A DNA stretch of 64,000 nucleotides from Vitrella brassicaformis (taxonomy: Eukaryota; Sar; Vitrellaceae): assembly GCA_001179505.1 (NCBI GenBank), contig CDMY01000315.1:50572-114571 (forward strand). Direction: 5' to 3'. Made by a program: the position numbers and the translations under genes. Position 1 is the first letter of the stretch. Each line of letters starts with the position of its first letter. The notes below the pieces were generated by a model. The model searched no databases and was not told where the DNA came from. It saw only the letters and a program-made list of their open reading frames with translations. This document shows positions 52,817-64,000 of the stretch, in pieces.

Positions 52817-53790
52817 ATGATGCAGCACACGCAGCATCAGCAGCAGCATCCCTTCACTTATATATTCGCCGGCCGCCGCAGCTTCTATCTCCTAGCATCG
52901 GTGACGTGCTGCGTCTGCGAGGCACATGCACATGGCTCAGAAAGCTCTTCGGAGCGCCTCAGCTGCGGCAGCGGCTCAGCCACTCTCTCACCACACAGGC
53001 GGGGCTGCGACGAGAGGCCAATGGACGGCCGCCAATGCAGCCGCTGCCCTTTGACGATGAGCAGATGGGTGATCGTGACTTGCTGGCGGCCGTGTGTGTG
53101 ATCGAGGTGCGCGGCTGGGGTGAGATCTGCGAGGTGATTGAGCTGGCGGGGCAGTGCAGCTGCTGCCAGCTGCCTTTGAGGCTAACTGCTGATGATCTGC
53201 ACCAACACACAAACAAGACGGTAAGCACAAAGGGGAGGGAAAGGGGATGGCTCTCATCGTGTGTGTCGTGCTGCGTTCGTGTATTGTATGTGCAGGCGTG
53301 TTTGGCCGAGCCGGGTGTGTTGGCTCATCTGCTTAAGATGGTCGGCCGCCACATCCACATGGGCAACGGCGTGACCTTCTAGTTGTTCCAGCACGACAAT
53401 GGGAGGCTGTGGGCCATCAGAGACGAGAATCACCAGATTGGCTTCGAGTTGCAAGTTGACCCTCCCGCCCGGCCACCTGTACCGGCGACACCGACGGCAG
53501 CATGACTCCCCAGCCAACAGCCGAGTCGAGTATTGTCTGGGTGATGGCTGGGTAGTGGGTGTCGGTCCGGTGACGAATGCGTCGGTATCGTCGTTTGTTA
53601 AGAACACCCTCCTCGACCATTTTGCGCTCACTCACTAGAGCAGGACCATTAGCAATAACGTCGACACGTCAGCCAGGATGTGAGGACTCATTCACAACAC
53701 ACATGCATGCACTCGTGTGTCCGTTCATATGGATGTGTCTGTTTTGTTTTCCTCTGGCTGTCTTTCAGGCATGATGGCAGCGACGATGTG
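52817..53790 (+). pseudogene. F-box-like protein, right-arm copy (degraded)
   Basis: Homologous to the left-arm gene at 624-1987 but with three lesions. A one-base loss near 52890 (CTCCTAGCATC against CTGCTCAGCATC) shifts the frame. CAG to TAG at 53380-53382 truncates exon 2. Similarity stops inside the exon 3 region, so the C-terminus is missing. An alternative ATG at 52780 reads in the downstream frame and would give an open N-terminal fragment up to the TAG. A short product is thus possible. Confidence 0.7.
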
Positions 53791-54188
53791 TCTGGTATCG
53801 TATCATGATGTTCTGTGTGGTTACCCTCGTGTGTTTCCTCCCCTCTCCCTCTGTGAGCATTGGATCGCGGTAGGCAATCGAAGAGCGTCAGCCGATGCAA
53901 AGGGGTGTTGGTGCTCCAGGGTTGCTGGCTGGCTCAGAAGCACACAGAGGGAGACATCGACAGACACGCGCCGCTGTGATGGTTCTACCCGACAGACAAC
54001 TCTGCTTGGTGTATGTGAAGGACAAGAGATCATGGCCTGTTCGGTCGTGCCGCACGCATGATGTTTGTCTGTGCCGTCTGGCAGTGAATGCCTTCAGTCC
54101 CGACATCTTCATCCAACTTACGCATTATATATCACACACGAGCTATCTACGTCACAGACACAACCCCCCCCACTCACTCACTCACTCA
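53791..54188. other. Spacer between the right arm and the first RING-TLDc gene
   Basis: About 400 bases without a supported exon. They include one divergent member of the 130-base repeat family (about 53840-53975) and a CTCA repeat near 54172-54190. Confidence 0.45.
53840..53975. repeat. 130-base repeat family, member 1 (divergent)
   Basis: Shares the order: CCTCTC...TGTGAGCAT, GAGCGTCAGCC, GGTGTTGGTGCT, AGGGTTGC and CACAGAGG with the four members downstream. Confidence 0.6.
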
Positions 54189-55470
54189 CTACCCGCCCAC
54201 GTGTAGCACCTCTAACTCATCCGCATGAAAACAGACCGAGCCGCCCAGCACGGCATAGACCGTCTCGCTGCCCCACTGCCCCGTATAGCCCGCAGGCAAA
54301 TTGTGGCTCCAGATGTACTGATGGCAGCTGCGGATGTCGGTAGTTGGCCGACCACTGCCACGACCATTGTCACTCAGCCATAGAAGCCCACCGATGACCA
54401 CACTCGCACCAACCCCACCCCACGCACTCCCCTCCCTCCCCGCCACTGTCACCCGCTGGTACGTTCCGTCCATCTTGGTGGGCTGGGGAAAGTGGCCGGC
54501 CAGCGAGAAATGCCACACATGACAGCCGTCCTCGTGGCAGCTGGTGGGGTCGTCGGGTAGCTGGATGCCGGCACTGATGAAGGCGCCGAAGACGTACCTG
54601 TCCTTGCGAACGACGAACACCAGGCCGGTCTTGTCGCCCACACATCGCAGCAGATCGTCGTAAGTGGTGCCGTCATGCGACGCCCTGATAGACACACACA
54701 CACAATGACAGATCGGATGGCCATGTGTGTGTGTGAGTACCTGTAGATGAGTGTGAGTGATGTGTGGCCCCCCAGCCACTTGGCGATGTGCGCCACATAC
54801 GACAGGCCGACGGAGCTGCCGCCCCTCGCCCACGCGAACGAAGCCCTGAACGTGTCACCAAGACACAGCGGGACGAAAACCATGCGGATGTCTGTGTGCC
54901 GCTTATGTGTCCGTGGGTGTGAGTGTTTACCTGCAGACGGGGCAGATGTCGCCGGGGTGTCCGTATCTAATGCGCTGCACAACACACTGAAGGAGAGAGA
55001 GGACACACAGATGAGTGAGTGAATGGCTCCACCGCCGTCCATTGCCACACTCACACACAGAGATCGTCCTGGATGCTCACCTCTGCACACACCGAGTGAC
55101 CTGAAGGGACACAGAGGGCACACCACCACCACACCAGTGCCTTAGCCTGTCCGTCAAATGATGTGCTGCTCACCGTCCACTCTCAGTACCTGCCATGACC
55201 ATCACTGTTGTCCTTCCCACATCGGCAGCTGCACTTGGCCCCCACTGCTGTCGATGGCGACGCTCCGCCAGGGAGGCCGTACTTGCGGTTGTTGATGCAC
55301 GGCCAGTGGAACTGGTGACCTGCACCACACACACACAGATCAAACATGCCTTCACTGGATGGATGGATGTGGTGGCTCACTGACTGACCGCATGGCGTCT
55401 TGTTGGCGTCGCCCGTAGCCGACGATGAGCTACCACCAGCAGCAGCAGCGGCAGATGAGGAGGCCGCCAT
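54189..55470 (-). CDS. RING-TLDc-like protein, copy 1
   Basis: Begins at ATG 55470 (poly-Ala/Ser N-terminus) and ends with TAG at 54189. Exons lie near 55389-55470, 55190-55319, 55080-55100, 54938-54990, 54740-54845 and 54189-54687. The early exons give a RING-like set of Cys/His (GHQFHWPC, CSCRC, GHSVCAE then CPVCR). The last exon resembles a TLDc domain: SHDGTTYDDLL, YVFGAFISAG, WHFSLAGHF and a closing VLGGSVCFHADELEVLHV. RING suggests ubiquitin-ligase activity and TLDc a stress-linked or V-ATPase-linked role, both from family knowledge. Joining exons 2 and 3 in frame seems to need a GC donor. A second copy lies at 60710-62039. Confidence 0.6.
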
Positions 55471-55780
55471 CACCGAACCAACACGCCTGCAGTGACTGAT
55501 GAGCCGACAAGACACACACAGAGAGAGATGCACACAGACAAAGAAGGTCAACGCATTGAGGTGACTGAATGGGTCAGTGAGTGAGTGTGTGGCCTCCCTC
55601 TCACCTCTGCTATCTGTCAGCTCAGCGGCCCGCCATCCCACCACACCAGTCCACAGGGCGGCGGCGGGACGGATGACTCCACTGACCCGCTAAGCCGCTC
55701 TCTCGGCCAAATGCGCCACACTCTACAACGCACAGCTGTCCACACACAAGGTCGCCACACAACGTCAACTTGTAGGATCC

Positions 55781-55794
55781 AGGGTTTAAACCCT
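55781..55794. repeat. Telomere-like palindrome, copy 1
   Basis: AGGGTTTAAACCCT is a perfect 14-base palindrome followed by ACCCT. It reads as two plant-type telomere units (TTTAGGG family) meeting in opposite orientation. Confidence 0.6.
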
Positions 55795-56699
55795 ACCCTG
55801 TCACCCTCTTCAGCTAGCTGCCCCACCCCGGGTCGGTCTGCCAATTGGCTCTTGTGAGCCTTGCTCACGGCCCACTGCACGAGATCTGTCTGTCAGCTGT
55901 CCCCTCTCTGTCGGCACACAGGCGGCTGCTGGCGGCACAGGCAGGTGGGCAACTAAGGCGGACGTCATGCACACGGCGGGCGCATGACACGCCGAAATGA
56001 TGCATGTGCTGTCTGGACGGTTAGTGCCTGGATCTGTGTGTGGTGTGCTGCAGACGTTGTGCGGTGTGTGAGGCGCAGCGGTGTGACAAAGGAGTGAGGG
56101 CACTCCACCAACTGGTACACCGAGACAGATGGGCACACAGCGGGACAGGCGGGACTCACACGCACAGACGTCTCCTCTCTCTGTGTGGCGTGTGTCATCT
56201 GAAGGGATGCAGGTGGCTGACGGCGATGATGTGTGCTGAAGGGAGAGAGATCGGCCGATGAGCCGACGGACGGGCTGACTGAACTGAACTGAATCTCTCA
56301 CTCTGTCGCCTTTTGGTCGTATGTGCGTCGATCTCACTGTGTTGTGTTGTGGGGCTTTGGGTGTCGGTCGGTCTGGCTGCCACTGTCATCTCGCCACGGC
56401 CAGCCACTCGTCAGCTGCCATGAGTGTGTCGGCCGATGAGTGGAGGGCGGGGGAGAGATGACAGACAGACAGACAGACAGAGAGGGAGGATTGGCTGGCT
56501 GCACAACGGAATCGCTGTGTGGGGTGGCGGTGGCCGTCTGTCTGATGCGGCTCTGTGTGACGATTGCTCGCGAGACTGTGTTGATCTCTCGTCGGTGCAT
56601 CCGTCACACACGGCCGGCTCACAGACAGACAGACCGACACACACACACACTGATCTGCCTGAGAGAGAGAGAGAGAGAGAGATTTTTGGTTTCCCTGTG

Positions 56700-56830
56700 T
56701 GTGTCCTCCCCTCTCTGTGGGCATCTGTGTATGCGATCGGCAACTTTTGAGCGTCAGCATGTGAAGGGTGTTGGTGCTTTGGGGTTGCCGGGCGGCGACA
56801 GAGATGCGCACGGGGGGGCGGGCGAGGGAA
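56700..56830. repeat. 130-base repeat family, member 2
   Basis: Core TCTGTGGGCATC, GAGCGTCAGC, AAGGGTGTTGGTGCTTTGGG, GTTGCCGGGCGG, GAGATGCGCAC and GGGCGGGCGAGG, as in the other members. Confidence 0.8.
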
Positions 56831-57729
56831 TGGACACACACACGACTGCTGACCCATCACACCAAATGAGGCAGTGGATGTGTCCCTTTGCCGACCGTCC
56901 TGACGTCGATGTGTGTATGCCCTCACAGTCGTGTTGGTGGATGGATCGATGTGTTTTGATATTTTGACACACATATGTCGTTGTCGGTTTGGTTCTTCTG
57001 TCGTGTGATGTTTGTGTGCTGGTGAGCTGACTGTCGTCGATGCATTCGACGCACATTTGACGGCCCACACACAGACAGCCACGTATCCTACCTGTTGGCC
57101 TGGCCTGTTGTCGGCCGCTGTGTTCTGTTTGACAACGGTGTGTTTTGTGCGTAGGGGACAGACTGACATAAATGTGGATGGATGGATGGATCTCATGACG
57201 TGGTTCTGTGGCTGCGTGGCGCATTGACCAATGGCTGGGCGGCCGGCTGGGCGGCTGGGTGGGTGGTGCTGACGCGTAAGTGAGAGAGAGAGACGTTGGT
57301 TTTGTTTTTTCGTTGGTTGCCTGTGTGTGTTGGTGTTGGCGGCGTCACCTCGCGCGCAGATAATTTCTTGCCAAATGGCTGTCTGTTGATGTATGTCGAT
57401 ATGAACGCAATGCAAAGATCTGTTTTGTCTGTGAGGGCCCACCACACACACAGACAGACACCGGCGTGTGGATGTTTCTTTCTGTGCCTCTCTGTCAGTT
57501 TGCTGTCACTTCCCTCGTGTGTCTGTGTGTCATCTGCCTCTTCCTTAGCGAAGGCCATTTGTGTGTTGCTGTCATCGCTCAAATGTGATCGGTGGGGATC
57601 GGTGGGATACACACACACAGACAGAGAGACAGACAGACGAGAGAGATGGTGCTTCAAATCGGTAATGGTGCGTGCGGCTTCCCTCTTTTTCTCTCATGTC
57701 GCATTACACTTGTACGCTCTGTGCGTCGT

Positions 57730-57860
57730 CCCCTCTCTCTCTGTGGGCATCTTGTATGTCGTCCAGCAATCTGAGAGCGTCAGCCCACGAAGGGTGTTGG
57801 TGCTTTAGGGTTGCCGGGCGGTGAGGAGATGCGCACAGAGGGGCGGGCGAGGGGGAGGGT
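57730..57860. repeat. 130-base repeat family, member 3
   Basis: Same core as member 2. It is followed, as there, by a related segment containing GTGTTTTGA...CACACATAT...GTTGTCGGT, so the repeated block is longer at these two sites. Confidence 0.8.
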
Positions 57861-59044
57861 ATGGACACACGACTGCGAAATGAGGCGATGGAACGGTGTG
57901 TTTTGAGATTTCGCCACACATATACCGTTGTCGGTGTGACGTTCACCGGAAGGAGAGAGAGATATATGGGACGGCACACAAGTGTGTGAGAGGGGAAGGT
58001 CAGTCTCGTTTGGTGTGCCTGCCGTTCGTTCCGCTGTTTGGCTGCCTGTTGGTGTCAGTCATGGTGCACTCGGCTGTGAGTCATGTGTGTCTGTCTGTCT
58101 GTGTGACTGTCTGTGTGACTGAGTGGTGGGGATGATATGCACTGAAGGGGGAAAGATCGGCCGATGCGCCGACTTCTGCTGGCCAATACGTGCTGACTGC
58201 CTGGCCTTAGCTGACATCTCTCTCTGCCTCTCTCTCCCTTTGTCTCTCTCTCGTGGCCCTTTTGCGTGTGGGTGTCGGTCGTCGACTGACGGACGACAGC
58301 AGGGCAACACGAGAGCTCATTATGCGGCGGTGTGCGGCGGTCTGATGATGGGCTTTGGTGTCTGCGAGCAATGGTACCCCGAGAGAGACACAGAGAGGGA
58401 GGGACACACAGACGGACAGAGAGGGGCGGCCGATGACGTCTGTGTGTCTGTCTGTCTGTGTGTCAGGTGTGGTTGGTGTGCTGATTCACTCGCTGGAGCA
58501 AAGCCACACGACGGCCGAGCGGCTGCCGGTGTGAGATCGGCCGATGAGTCGACGAGCTGATGTGAGTGAACTGACTGTCTATCTCTCTGCCGCGTGGACG
58601 GCATCGATGGACTGACGGCTGTCGTGTTTGTGAGAGTGTGTTGTGTTGTGGGGCTTTGGGTGTCGGTCGGTCTGGCTGCCATTGTCATTCCTCAGCCCCC
58701 TCCCACTCCTCAGCCGTCAGCTGCCATGAGTGTGTCGGCCGATGAGTGGGGGGCGGGGGAGAGATGACAGACAGACAGACAGACAGGCAGACAGAGAGGG
58801 ATAATTGGCTGGCTGCACAAAGGAATCGCTGTGTGGCGTGGCGGTGGCCGTCTGTCTGTGTGCTGGAGGTTTGGAACGGTTTCTCGCGAGAGTGTGTTGA
58901 TCTCTCGTCGATGCATCCGTCACACACGGCCGGCTCACAGACACACAGACCGACACACAAACATGGCTGTCTGGCTGAGAGAGAGAGAGAGAGAGTGTGT
59001 GTGTGTGTGTGCGCGTGTGTGTTTTGGTTTCCCTCGTGTGTGTC

Positions 59045-59175
59045 CTCCCCATCCCCTCTGTGGGCATCTTGGACACCGGTGGGCAACAAGAGAGCGTCAG
59101 CCCACGAAGGGTGTTGGTGCTTTTGGGTTGCCGGGCGGTGACAGAGATGCGCACAGAGGGGCGGGCGAGGGAATG
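59045..59175. repeat. 130-base repeat family, member 4
   Basis: Same core, within the partial extra copy of the duplicated flank. Confidence 0.8.
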
Positions 59176-60709
59176 AATGGACACAGACGCACACAGAGAG
59201 AGATCGAGATCTGTTTCTTTGTTTGCCTGCCTGACTGTCTGTCTGTCTGTCTGTGTGCATTGCACGAACGTACGCTTCCTTTTGTGGCCCGTTGACCGAC
59301 ACAAGCGTCTGTCGTGCCTGCGTGTGTCGGTGTGCTGGCTGTCATCGGCGAGATGGACACCTGACACACAGTGAGTGTTGATCATCGCTCTCTGTGTTTG
59401 GTGGCCATCGACCGGCTGACAGACACACACAGACACACACACACACTCAACTGCCTTGGGTGCATAGCTGCACGCTGACGGTGTTGTTTCTTACTGCATG
59501 ATGCCCCTGCTGTGTATACATATCACTCGCTGTCTGTTGGACGCATAGAGGTCTGTATGTGTATATGTGTATATACCTTTCGTGTGTATGGGTACGGTTC
59601 GTGTCATTATTGACGGACGTGACTGGCTGAACTGTTGACAAGGTCAGCTTGACCGATATTCATTGAGATGAACCATTGATGTAGACACACACGCAGGAGA
59701 TGCCTTTACAGGAAACTGCCGCACATGAACGAGGGAATGGACGGACACAGAGAGAGAGAGAGAGAGAGAGATGGGATTGAGACGCTTGTTTGATGCTGCC
59801 TGCCTGCGTGTGTCGGTGTGTTGGCTGTCGTCAGCGAGATGGACACCATACACACACATTGTGTGTTGATCATCGCTCTCTGTGTGTGGTGGCCGTCGAC
59901 CGGCTGACATACACACACACACACACACACAAAGGAGTGGCCAGGCCACTCGTCGGTGGGCAGACTATACCATTGCCGGCCAAGTGATTAATGGCAGTCA
60001 ATGCGCTCACCTGACTGACGCCCACAACTCGGCCCATCCGGCCGTCCAGCAGCGCCATAGCTAAGGCGGCCCCACTGCACTGCGTCGGTCTCACATCAGT
60101 GCCTAAGCCGATCGCCGGCTGAGAAATGGCCAATGACAGACAGAGGAACGATCTCATATGCGTCTGTGCGTGGGGGTGAGAGAGACATCCACCGCTGTCG
60201 CGTGGGCCTGCTTGTCTGTCTGTCTGTCTGTCTGTCTCCGTTATTGTGTGCTCTGCTGGGCTGGCCGTGTGTGTGGCCGTCTTGGGGTTTGTTTGGTTCG
60301 TTTCGGTGTGTCTGTCTGTGTGTGGGGCATGCAGACGGACAGGGAGGAAGAGAGAAAATGGCGTGGCCATTAATTAGCTGAACACACACAGAGGGATCAA
60401 CACGGCAGATGCAGCAGGTGCATTGAGTCGATCATCTAAGTGAGTCAGTCTCTTTGGGTCTCAGAAGCGATGGAAGGGATATGTACAATGAGCTGTGCGG
60501 ACAGACAGCTCGTGGGTCATATGCACACACACACACACATCCAAAGAGCCCTCCTGCACATGGGAATGTCTGTGCAGCGTGGGATGGGGAGAAGAGAGCA
60601 ATCAGATGACAGCACCTCACACACATAGAGACACATCCTCCCCCTCCCTCTGTCACTGACCTGCCGTGCCCCGCCCACGTCGAGAAGCGGATGCACCCCA
60701 AACAGACAC

Positions 60710-61223
60710 TCACTGCCCACCCACGTGCAGCACCTCTATCTCATCCGCTCGGAATCGAAAAGACCCGCCCAGCACTGCATGGCCATCGCTATCCCTCAGC
60801 CCCACATAGCCCGCAGGCAAATTGTCGCTCCGCGTGAACTGATAGCAGCTGCGGATGTCGACAGCCGGCCAGCCGTGGCCAAGACCGTCACCCAAACACA
60901 GAAGACCACCGATCACCACATTCCCACCACCCACACTCCCCTCCCTCCCCGCCACTATCACATACTGCATCTCTCGGCTGATCTCGATCTTGGTCGGCTG
61001 GGCGAAGTGACCGGCCAGGGAGAAAAGCCACACGTCACAGTAGTACACATTGGTGTCAGTCGGGTCGTCGGGCAGTCGGATGCCGGCATTGATGAAGGCG
61101 CCGAAGGCGTATTGGTTCTTGCGGATGATGAAGGCCAGGCTGGTCTTGTCGCCCACATACCGCAGCAAATCGTCGTAGGTTGTGCCGTCACGCGACGCCC
61201 TGATGAACACACACAAACACACA

Positions 61224-61259
<36 letters not shown>

Positions 61260-62039
61260 AACAAAAAAAGAGAAAACCGAATTCACCATCATTTTCACAT
61301 GGATGGATAGTGTGAGTGAGTGTGTGTGTCTGTGTCGGCTGCATACATACCGGTAGATGGACTGCAGCTTCATGGTGTGGTCGCCCAGCAGCCCCAGCAG
61401 GTCGTAGTACTCCTGCCGTGTCAGCGAAGTGCCCTCCGGCGGACTCACCTGACCAGCCACACACACACATATGCGACGATGGCTGCCGAAGTCATGGCGT
61501 CTGTCAGATTGTTCGCACCGTCTGCATGCGAATCGCCAGCAGCGACGCCATGGCCTCTCGCCGGCCGTGGTTGGGGCGGACGTCCGCCTCCGCAGTCTCC
61601 TCCCTGATCGACCGATGGACACACAAAGGAGGGGGAAGCCATGAGGCCATTCACACCCATATATGTGTCGCCTCCATGTCTGAGTGTACCTGCAGATGGC
61701 GCACTTGGCAGCACGAAGGCCGTAGGGGTGATGGCGGATGAGCCCTCTGACGCACTGCAGACACACACATGGCGTGCCATTGTCGCCAACACCCTCTCCA
61801 GTGCCCACTCGCTCACCGCCGCACAGAAGGAATGACCTGAGCAAACAGAAACCGCCAAACACACCACACGGAGCCACACTGATCATCGTGTTGGCCTTGT
61901 GTGCGGTGTGTGTGCATTGATCACCGCATCTGAGCTGGTCGGGTGCTTTGTCGCCATGCGATTGGTAGTCGTCATCACACACACTGCACTTGGGCATACT
62001 AACACCACCACCACCAGCACCAGCAGCAGAGGCCGCCAT
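60710..62039 (-). CDS. RING-TLDc-like protein, copy 2
   Basis: Begins at ATG 62039 and ends with TGA at 60710. The first exon has Ala/Gly residues followed by KCSVCDDDY and LRCG. Later exons give GHSFCAA, then CVRGLI and KCAIC, completing a RING-like pattern. A linker exon (EAMASLLAIRMQT) and an exon with EYYDLLGLLGDHTMKLQSIY precede the TLDc-like last exon (60710-61200). That exon has SRDGTTYDDLL, YAFGAFINAG, LFSLAGHF and VLGGSFRFRADEIEVLHV. All blocks are parallel to copy 1 but clearly diverged, and both copies look open in the TLDc exon. Exon joins are approximate. Confidence 0.6.
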
Positions 62040-62454
62040 TGCGATGCGGGACCAAGCTGCACGAACCAAACACACACACACAGGCATCAATCCAAGCCGC
62101 GGTGGATGAATGAATGGGTCCATTGAATCATCTCACCTGCAGCTGATGTGCCCTCCGTATCTGAGCTATCGCCTCGGTCAGTCAGCTATGCCCATCCATC
62201 GGTGCGCCTGAGATCTGCAGTCATTGCAGAGCCAGTGTGTGCGGCCGAGAGTGTCTGCAGCCCTCACCTGGCCTGATGCAGTGGAACCCTCCTGGCTCAG
62301 CGGCCCGCCATCCCACCACACCAGTCGACAGGGCGGCGGTGGGACGGATGACTCCACTGATCCGCTAAGCCGTTCTCCCAGCCGAATGCGCCACACTCAC
62401 AATGCGCAGCCGTCCGAAAGGCACACAAAAGGCCGCCGAAATCTCGTAGGGTTA

Positions 62455-62468
62455 AGGGTTTAAACCCT
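62455..62468. repeat. Telomere-like palindrome, copy 2
   Basis: AGGGTTTAAACCCT again, preceded by TAGGGTTA and followed by ACCCTG, at the matching place in duplication unit 2. Confidence 0.6.
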
Positions 62469-63394
62469 ACCCTGTCCCCCACCGGCGCCGCCCTGCCCCA
62501 CCCCGGGTCGGTCTGCCAATTGGCTCCTTGTCAGCCTTACTAACGGCCCACTGCACGAGATCTGTCAGCTGTCCCCTCTCTCTCTCGGCACACAGGCGGC
62601 TGCTGGCGGCACAGGCAGGTGCGTAATTAAGGCGGACGTCCTGGACACGGCGGGCGCGTGACACGCCGAAATGATGCATGTGCTTTCTTGACGGGTGGTG
62701 CCTGGATCTGTGTGTGGTGTGCTGCAGACGTCGTGTGGTGTGTGAGGTGCAGCGGTGTGACAGAGGAGTGAGGGCACTCCACCAACTGGTACGCACAGAC
62801 AGATGGGCACACAGCGGGACAGGCAGGACTCACACGCACAGATGTCTCCTCTCTCTGTGTGGCGTGTGTCATCTGAACGGATGCAGGTGGCTGACGGCGA
62901 TGATGTGTGCTGAAGGGAGAGAGATCGGCCGATGAGCCGACGGACGGGCTGACTGAACTGAACTGAATCTCTCACTGTGTCGCCTTTTGGTCGTATGTGC
63001 GTCGATCTCACTGTGTTGTGTTGTGGGGCTTTGTGTGTCGGTCGGTCTGGCTGCCATTGTCATGACGCCTCCAACAGCCACTCATCAGCCGTCAGCTGCC
63101 GTGAGTGTGTCGGCTGGTGAGTGGGGGGCGGGGGAGAGATGACAGACAGACAGACAGACAGAGAGGGAGGATTGGCTGGCTGGCTGCACAAAGGAATCGC
63201 TGTGTGAGGTGGCGGTGGCCGTCTGTCTGTGGTGTGGCTTTGTGGGACGGCTGCTCGCGAGAGTGTGTTGATCTCTCGTCGATGCATCCGTCACACACGG
63301 CCGGCACACAGACAGACAGACCGATACACACACACACTGATCTGCCTGGCTGAGAGAGAGAGAGAGAGTTTTGGTTTTCCTCGTGTGTGTCCTC

Positions 63395-63520
63395 CCCTCT
63401 CTCTCTGTGGGCATCTTTGATGCCGGCTGGTAACTGGAGAGCGTCAGCCCATGAAGGGTGTTGGTGCTTTAGGGTTGCCGGGCGGTGACAGAGATGCGCA
63501 CAGAGGGGCGGGCGAGGGAA
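63395..63520. repeat. 130-base repeat family, member 5
   Basis: Core almost identical to members 2-4 (TCTGTGGGCATC, GAGCGTCAGCCCA, AAGGGTGTTGGTGCTTTAGGG, GATGCGCACAGAGG). Confidence 0.8.
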
Positions 63521-64000
63521 TGAATGGACACACACACACACAGAGGAATGCATTTATCTGTCTGTATGTTATCTTTACTGATTCATGTGAGGCTTTCCAT
63601 TTCACTACTCGATCCGCACACACACACATTAATGAGTGGGTGCCTGTCTGTCTGTCTGTGTGCATTATTCGCACGTACGCCTCCTTTTGTGGCCCGTTGA
63701 CCGACACAGGCGTGTGTGTGTCGTGCCTGCGTGTGTCGGTGTGCTGACTGTTGCCTCCTGAGTGGTCAGCACACACATTGAGTGTTGATCATCGCTCGCT
63801 GTGTGCGGTGGCCATCGAGCGGCTGACGGACAGACACACACACACACTTAAGTGCTTTTGGCGTGTTGACTTGTTCGACATCATGCCTTGGGTGCATAGC
63901 TGCACGCTGACGGTGTTGTTTCCTTACTGCATGCTGCCGCCATGATGGCTGTGCTGTGTATACGTATCTTTCTTTCACGTCACTCGCTGTCTGTTTGACA

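Larger units (their letters stand above)
48630..53790. repeat. Right arm of the large inverted duplication
   Basis: Reverse-complement counterpart of 1040-7440, carrying gene X, the coiled-coil gene and the F-box-like gene in mirrored order and orientation. It lacks the retropepsin-like stretch of the left arm and has its own insertion near 48715-48830. Similarity ends near 53790, inside the region matching F-box exon 3. Confidence 0.85.
54189..56970. repeat. Tandem duplication unit 1 (gene plus 5' flank)
   Basis: The gene at 54189-55470 and its 5' flank match 60710-63950 in the same orientation with an offset of about 6.5-6.7 kb. The flank is the best conserved part, for example 55618-55700 against 62297-62370 and 56025-56330 against 62690-63005. 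Confidence 0.8.
55471..60709. other. Repeated, apparently non-coding spacer
   Basis: 5.2 kb with no splice-supported gene on either strand. It contains the 5' flank of duplication unit 1 and a partial extra copy of the flank at about 58600-59530. It also has members of the 130-base repeat family and several GA, CA and GACA runs. The motif GATCGGCCGATG recurs near 56248, 58156, 58529 and 62924. Confidence 0.55.
60710..63950. repeat. Tandem duplication unit 2 (gene plus 5' flank)
   Basis: Counterpart of 54189-56970. Its distal part (about 63540-63950) also matches about 59180-59530 of the intermediate partial copy, including TTGGGTGCATAGCTGCACGC and ACGGTGTTGTTT. Confidence 0.8.
62040..64000. 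other. Repeated non-coding flank at the window end
   Basis: Holds the duplicated 5' flank, a telomere-like palindrome and the last 130-base family member. No exon was supportable, and the window ends inside this repeat. Confidence 0.5.

Noticed and set aside
56411-57451. A 346-codon reverse-strand open frame as a gene
   Set aside because: It runs across the duplicated spacer, has no splice context, and is rich in microsatellite-derived Ser/His/Thr/Pro. Equivalent frames in the other copies are interrupted differently.

Overview
The window is nuclear DNA of a GC-rich, intron-rich eukaryote. Most genes have many short exons. Introns are 50-150 bases, rich in TG/CA, and typically end in TGTGTG(C)AG. 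An alanyl-tRNA synthetase with a signal-plus-transit-like N-terminus points to a complex plastid. Together with the intron style and gene content, I infer a chromerid-type alveolate such as Vitrella. That is inference; no marker gene settles it. Gene models below were joined by hand from GT-AG (a few GC-AG) introns and checked for reading-frame continuity.

Layout. The 3' end of a gene lies at 1-111. From about 1.04 to 7.44 kb is the left arm of a large inverted duplication: an F-box-like gene, a retropepsin-like relic, a broken membrane/coiled-coil gene and a gene of unknown family (X). The right arm (about 48.63-53.79 kb) carries the same three genes in reverse order and orientation. Different copies are broken in each arm: the F-box gene is intact only on the left and the coiled-coil gene only on the right, while X carries a different frameshift in each arm.

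The 41 kb between the arms holds apparently single-copy genes. In order these are: a long helical-repeat-like protein (7.9-13.8 kb, minus), a nucleotide-sugar transporter (14.8-17.7, minus), alanyl-tRNA synthetase (18.0-21.9, plus), an exostosin-like glycosyltransferase (22.1-24.3, minus), a small secreted protein (24.3-25.1, plus), a 5 kb gene-free microsatellite stretch, a CCCH zinc-finger protein (30.2-34.1, minus), an alanine-glyoxylate/serine-pyruvate aminotransferase (34.5-36.7, plus), a Cys-rich membrane protein (38.0-40.3, plus), a small probably mitochondrial protein (41.4-42.25, minus) and a long micro-exon coiled-coil protein (42.5-48.4, plus). Several neighbours are head-to-head pairs sharing short intergenic promoters.

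Beyond the right arm lie two tandemly duplicated RING-TLDc-like genes (54.2-55.5 and 60.7-62.0, both minus). They sit in about 10 kb of repeated, apparently non-coding spacer containing a 130-base repeat family and telomere-like palindromes. No rRNA, tRNA or CRISPR array was recognised.
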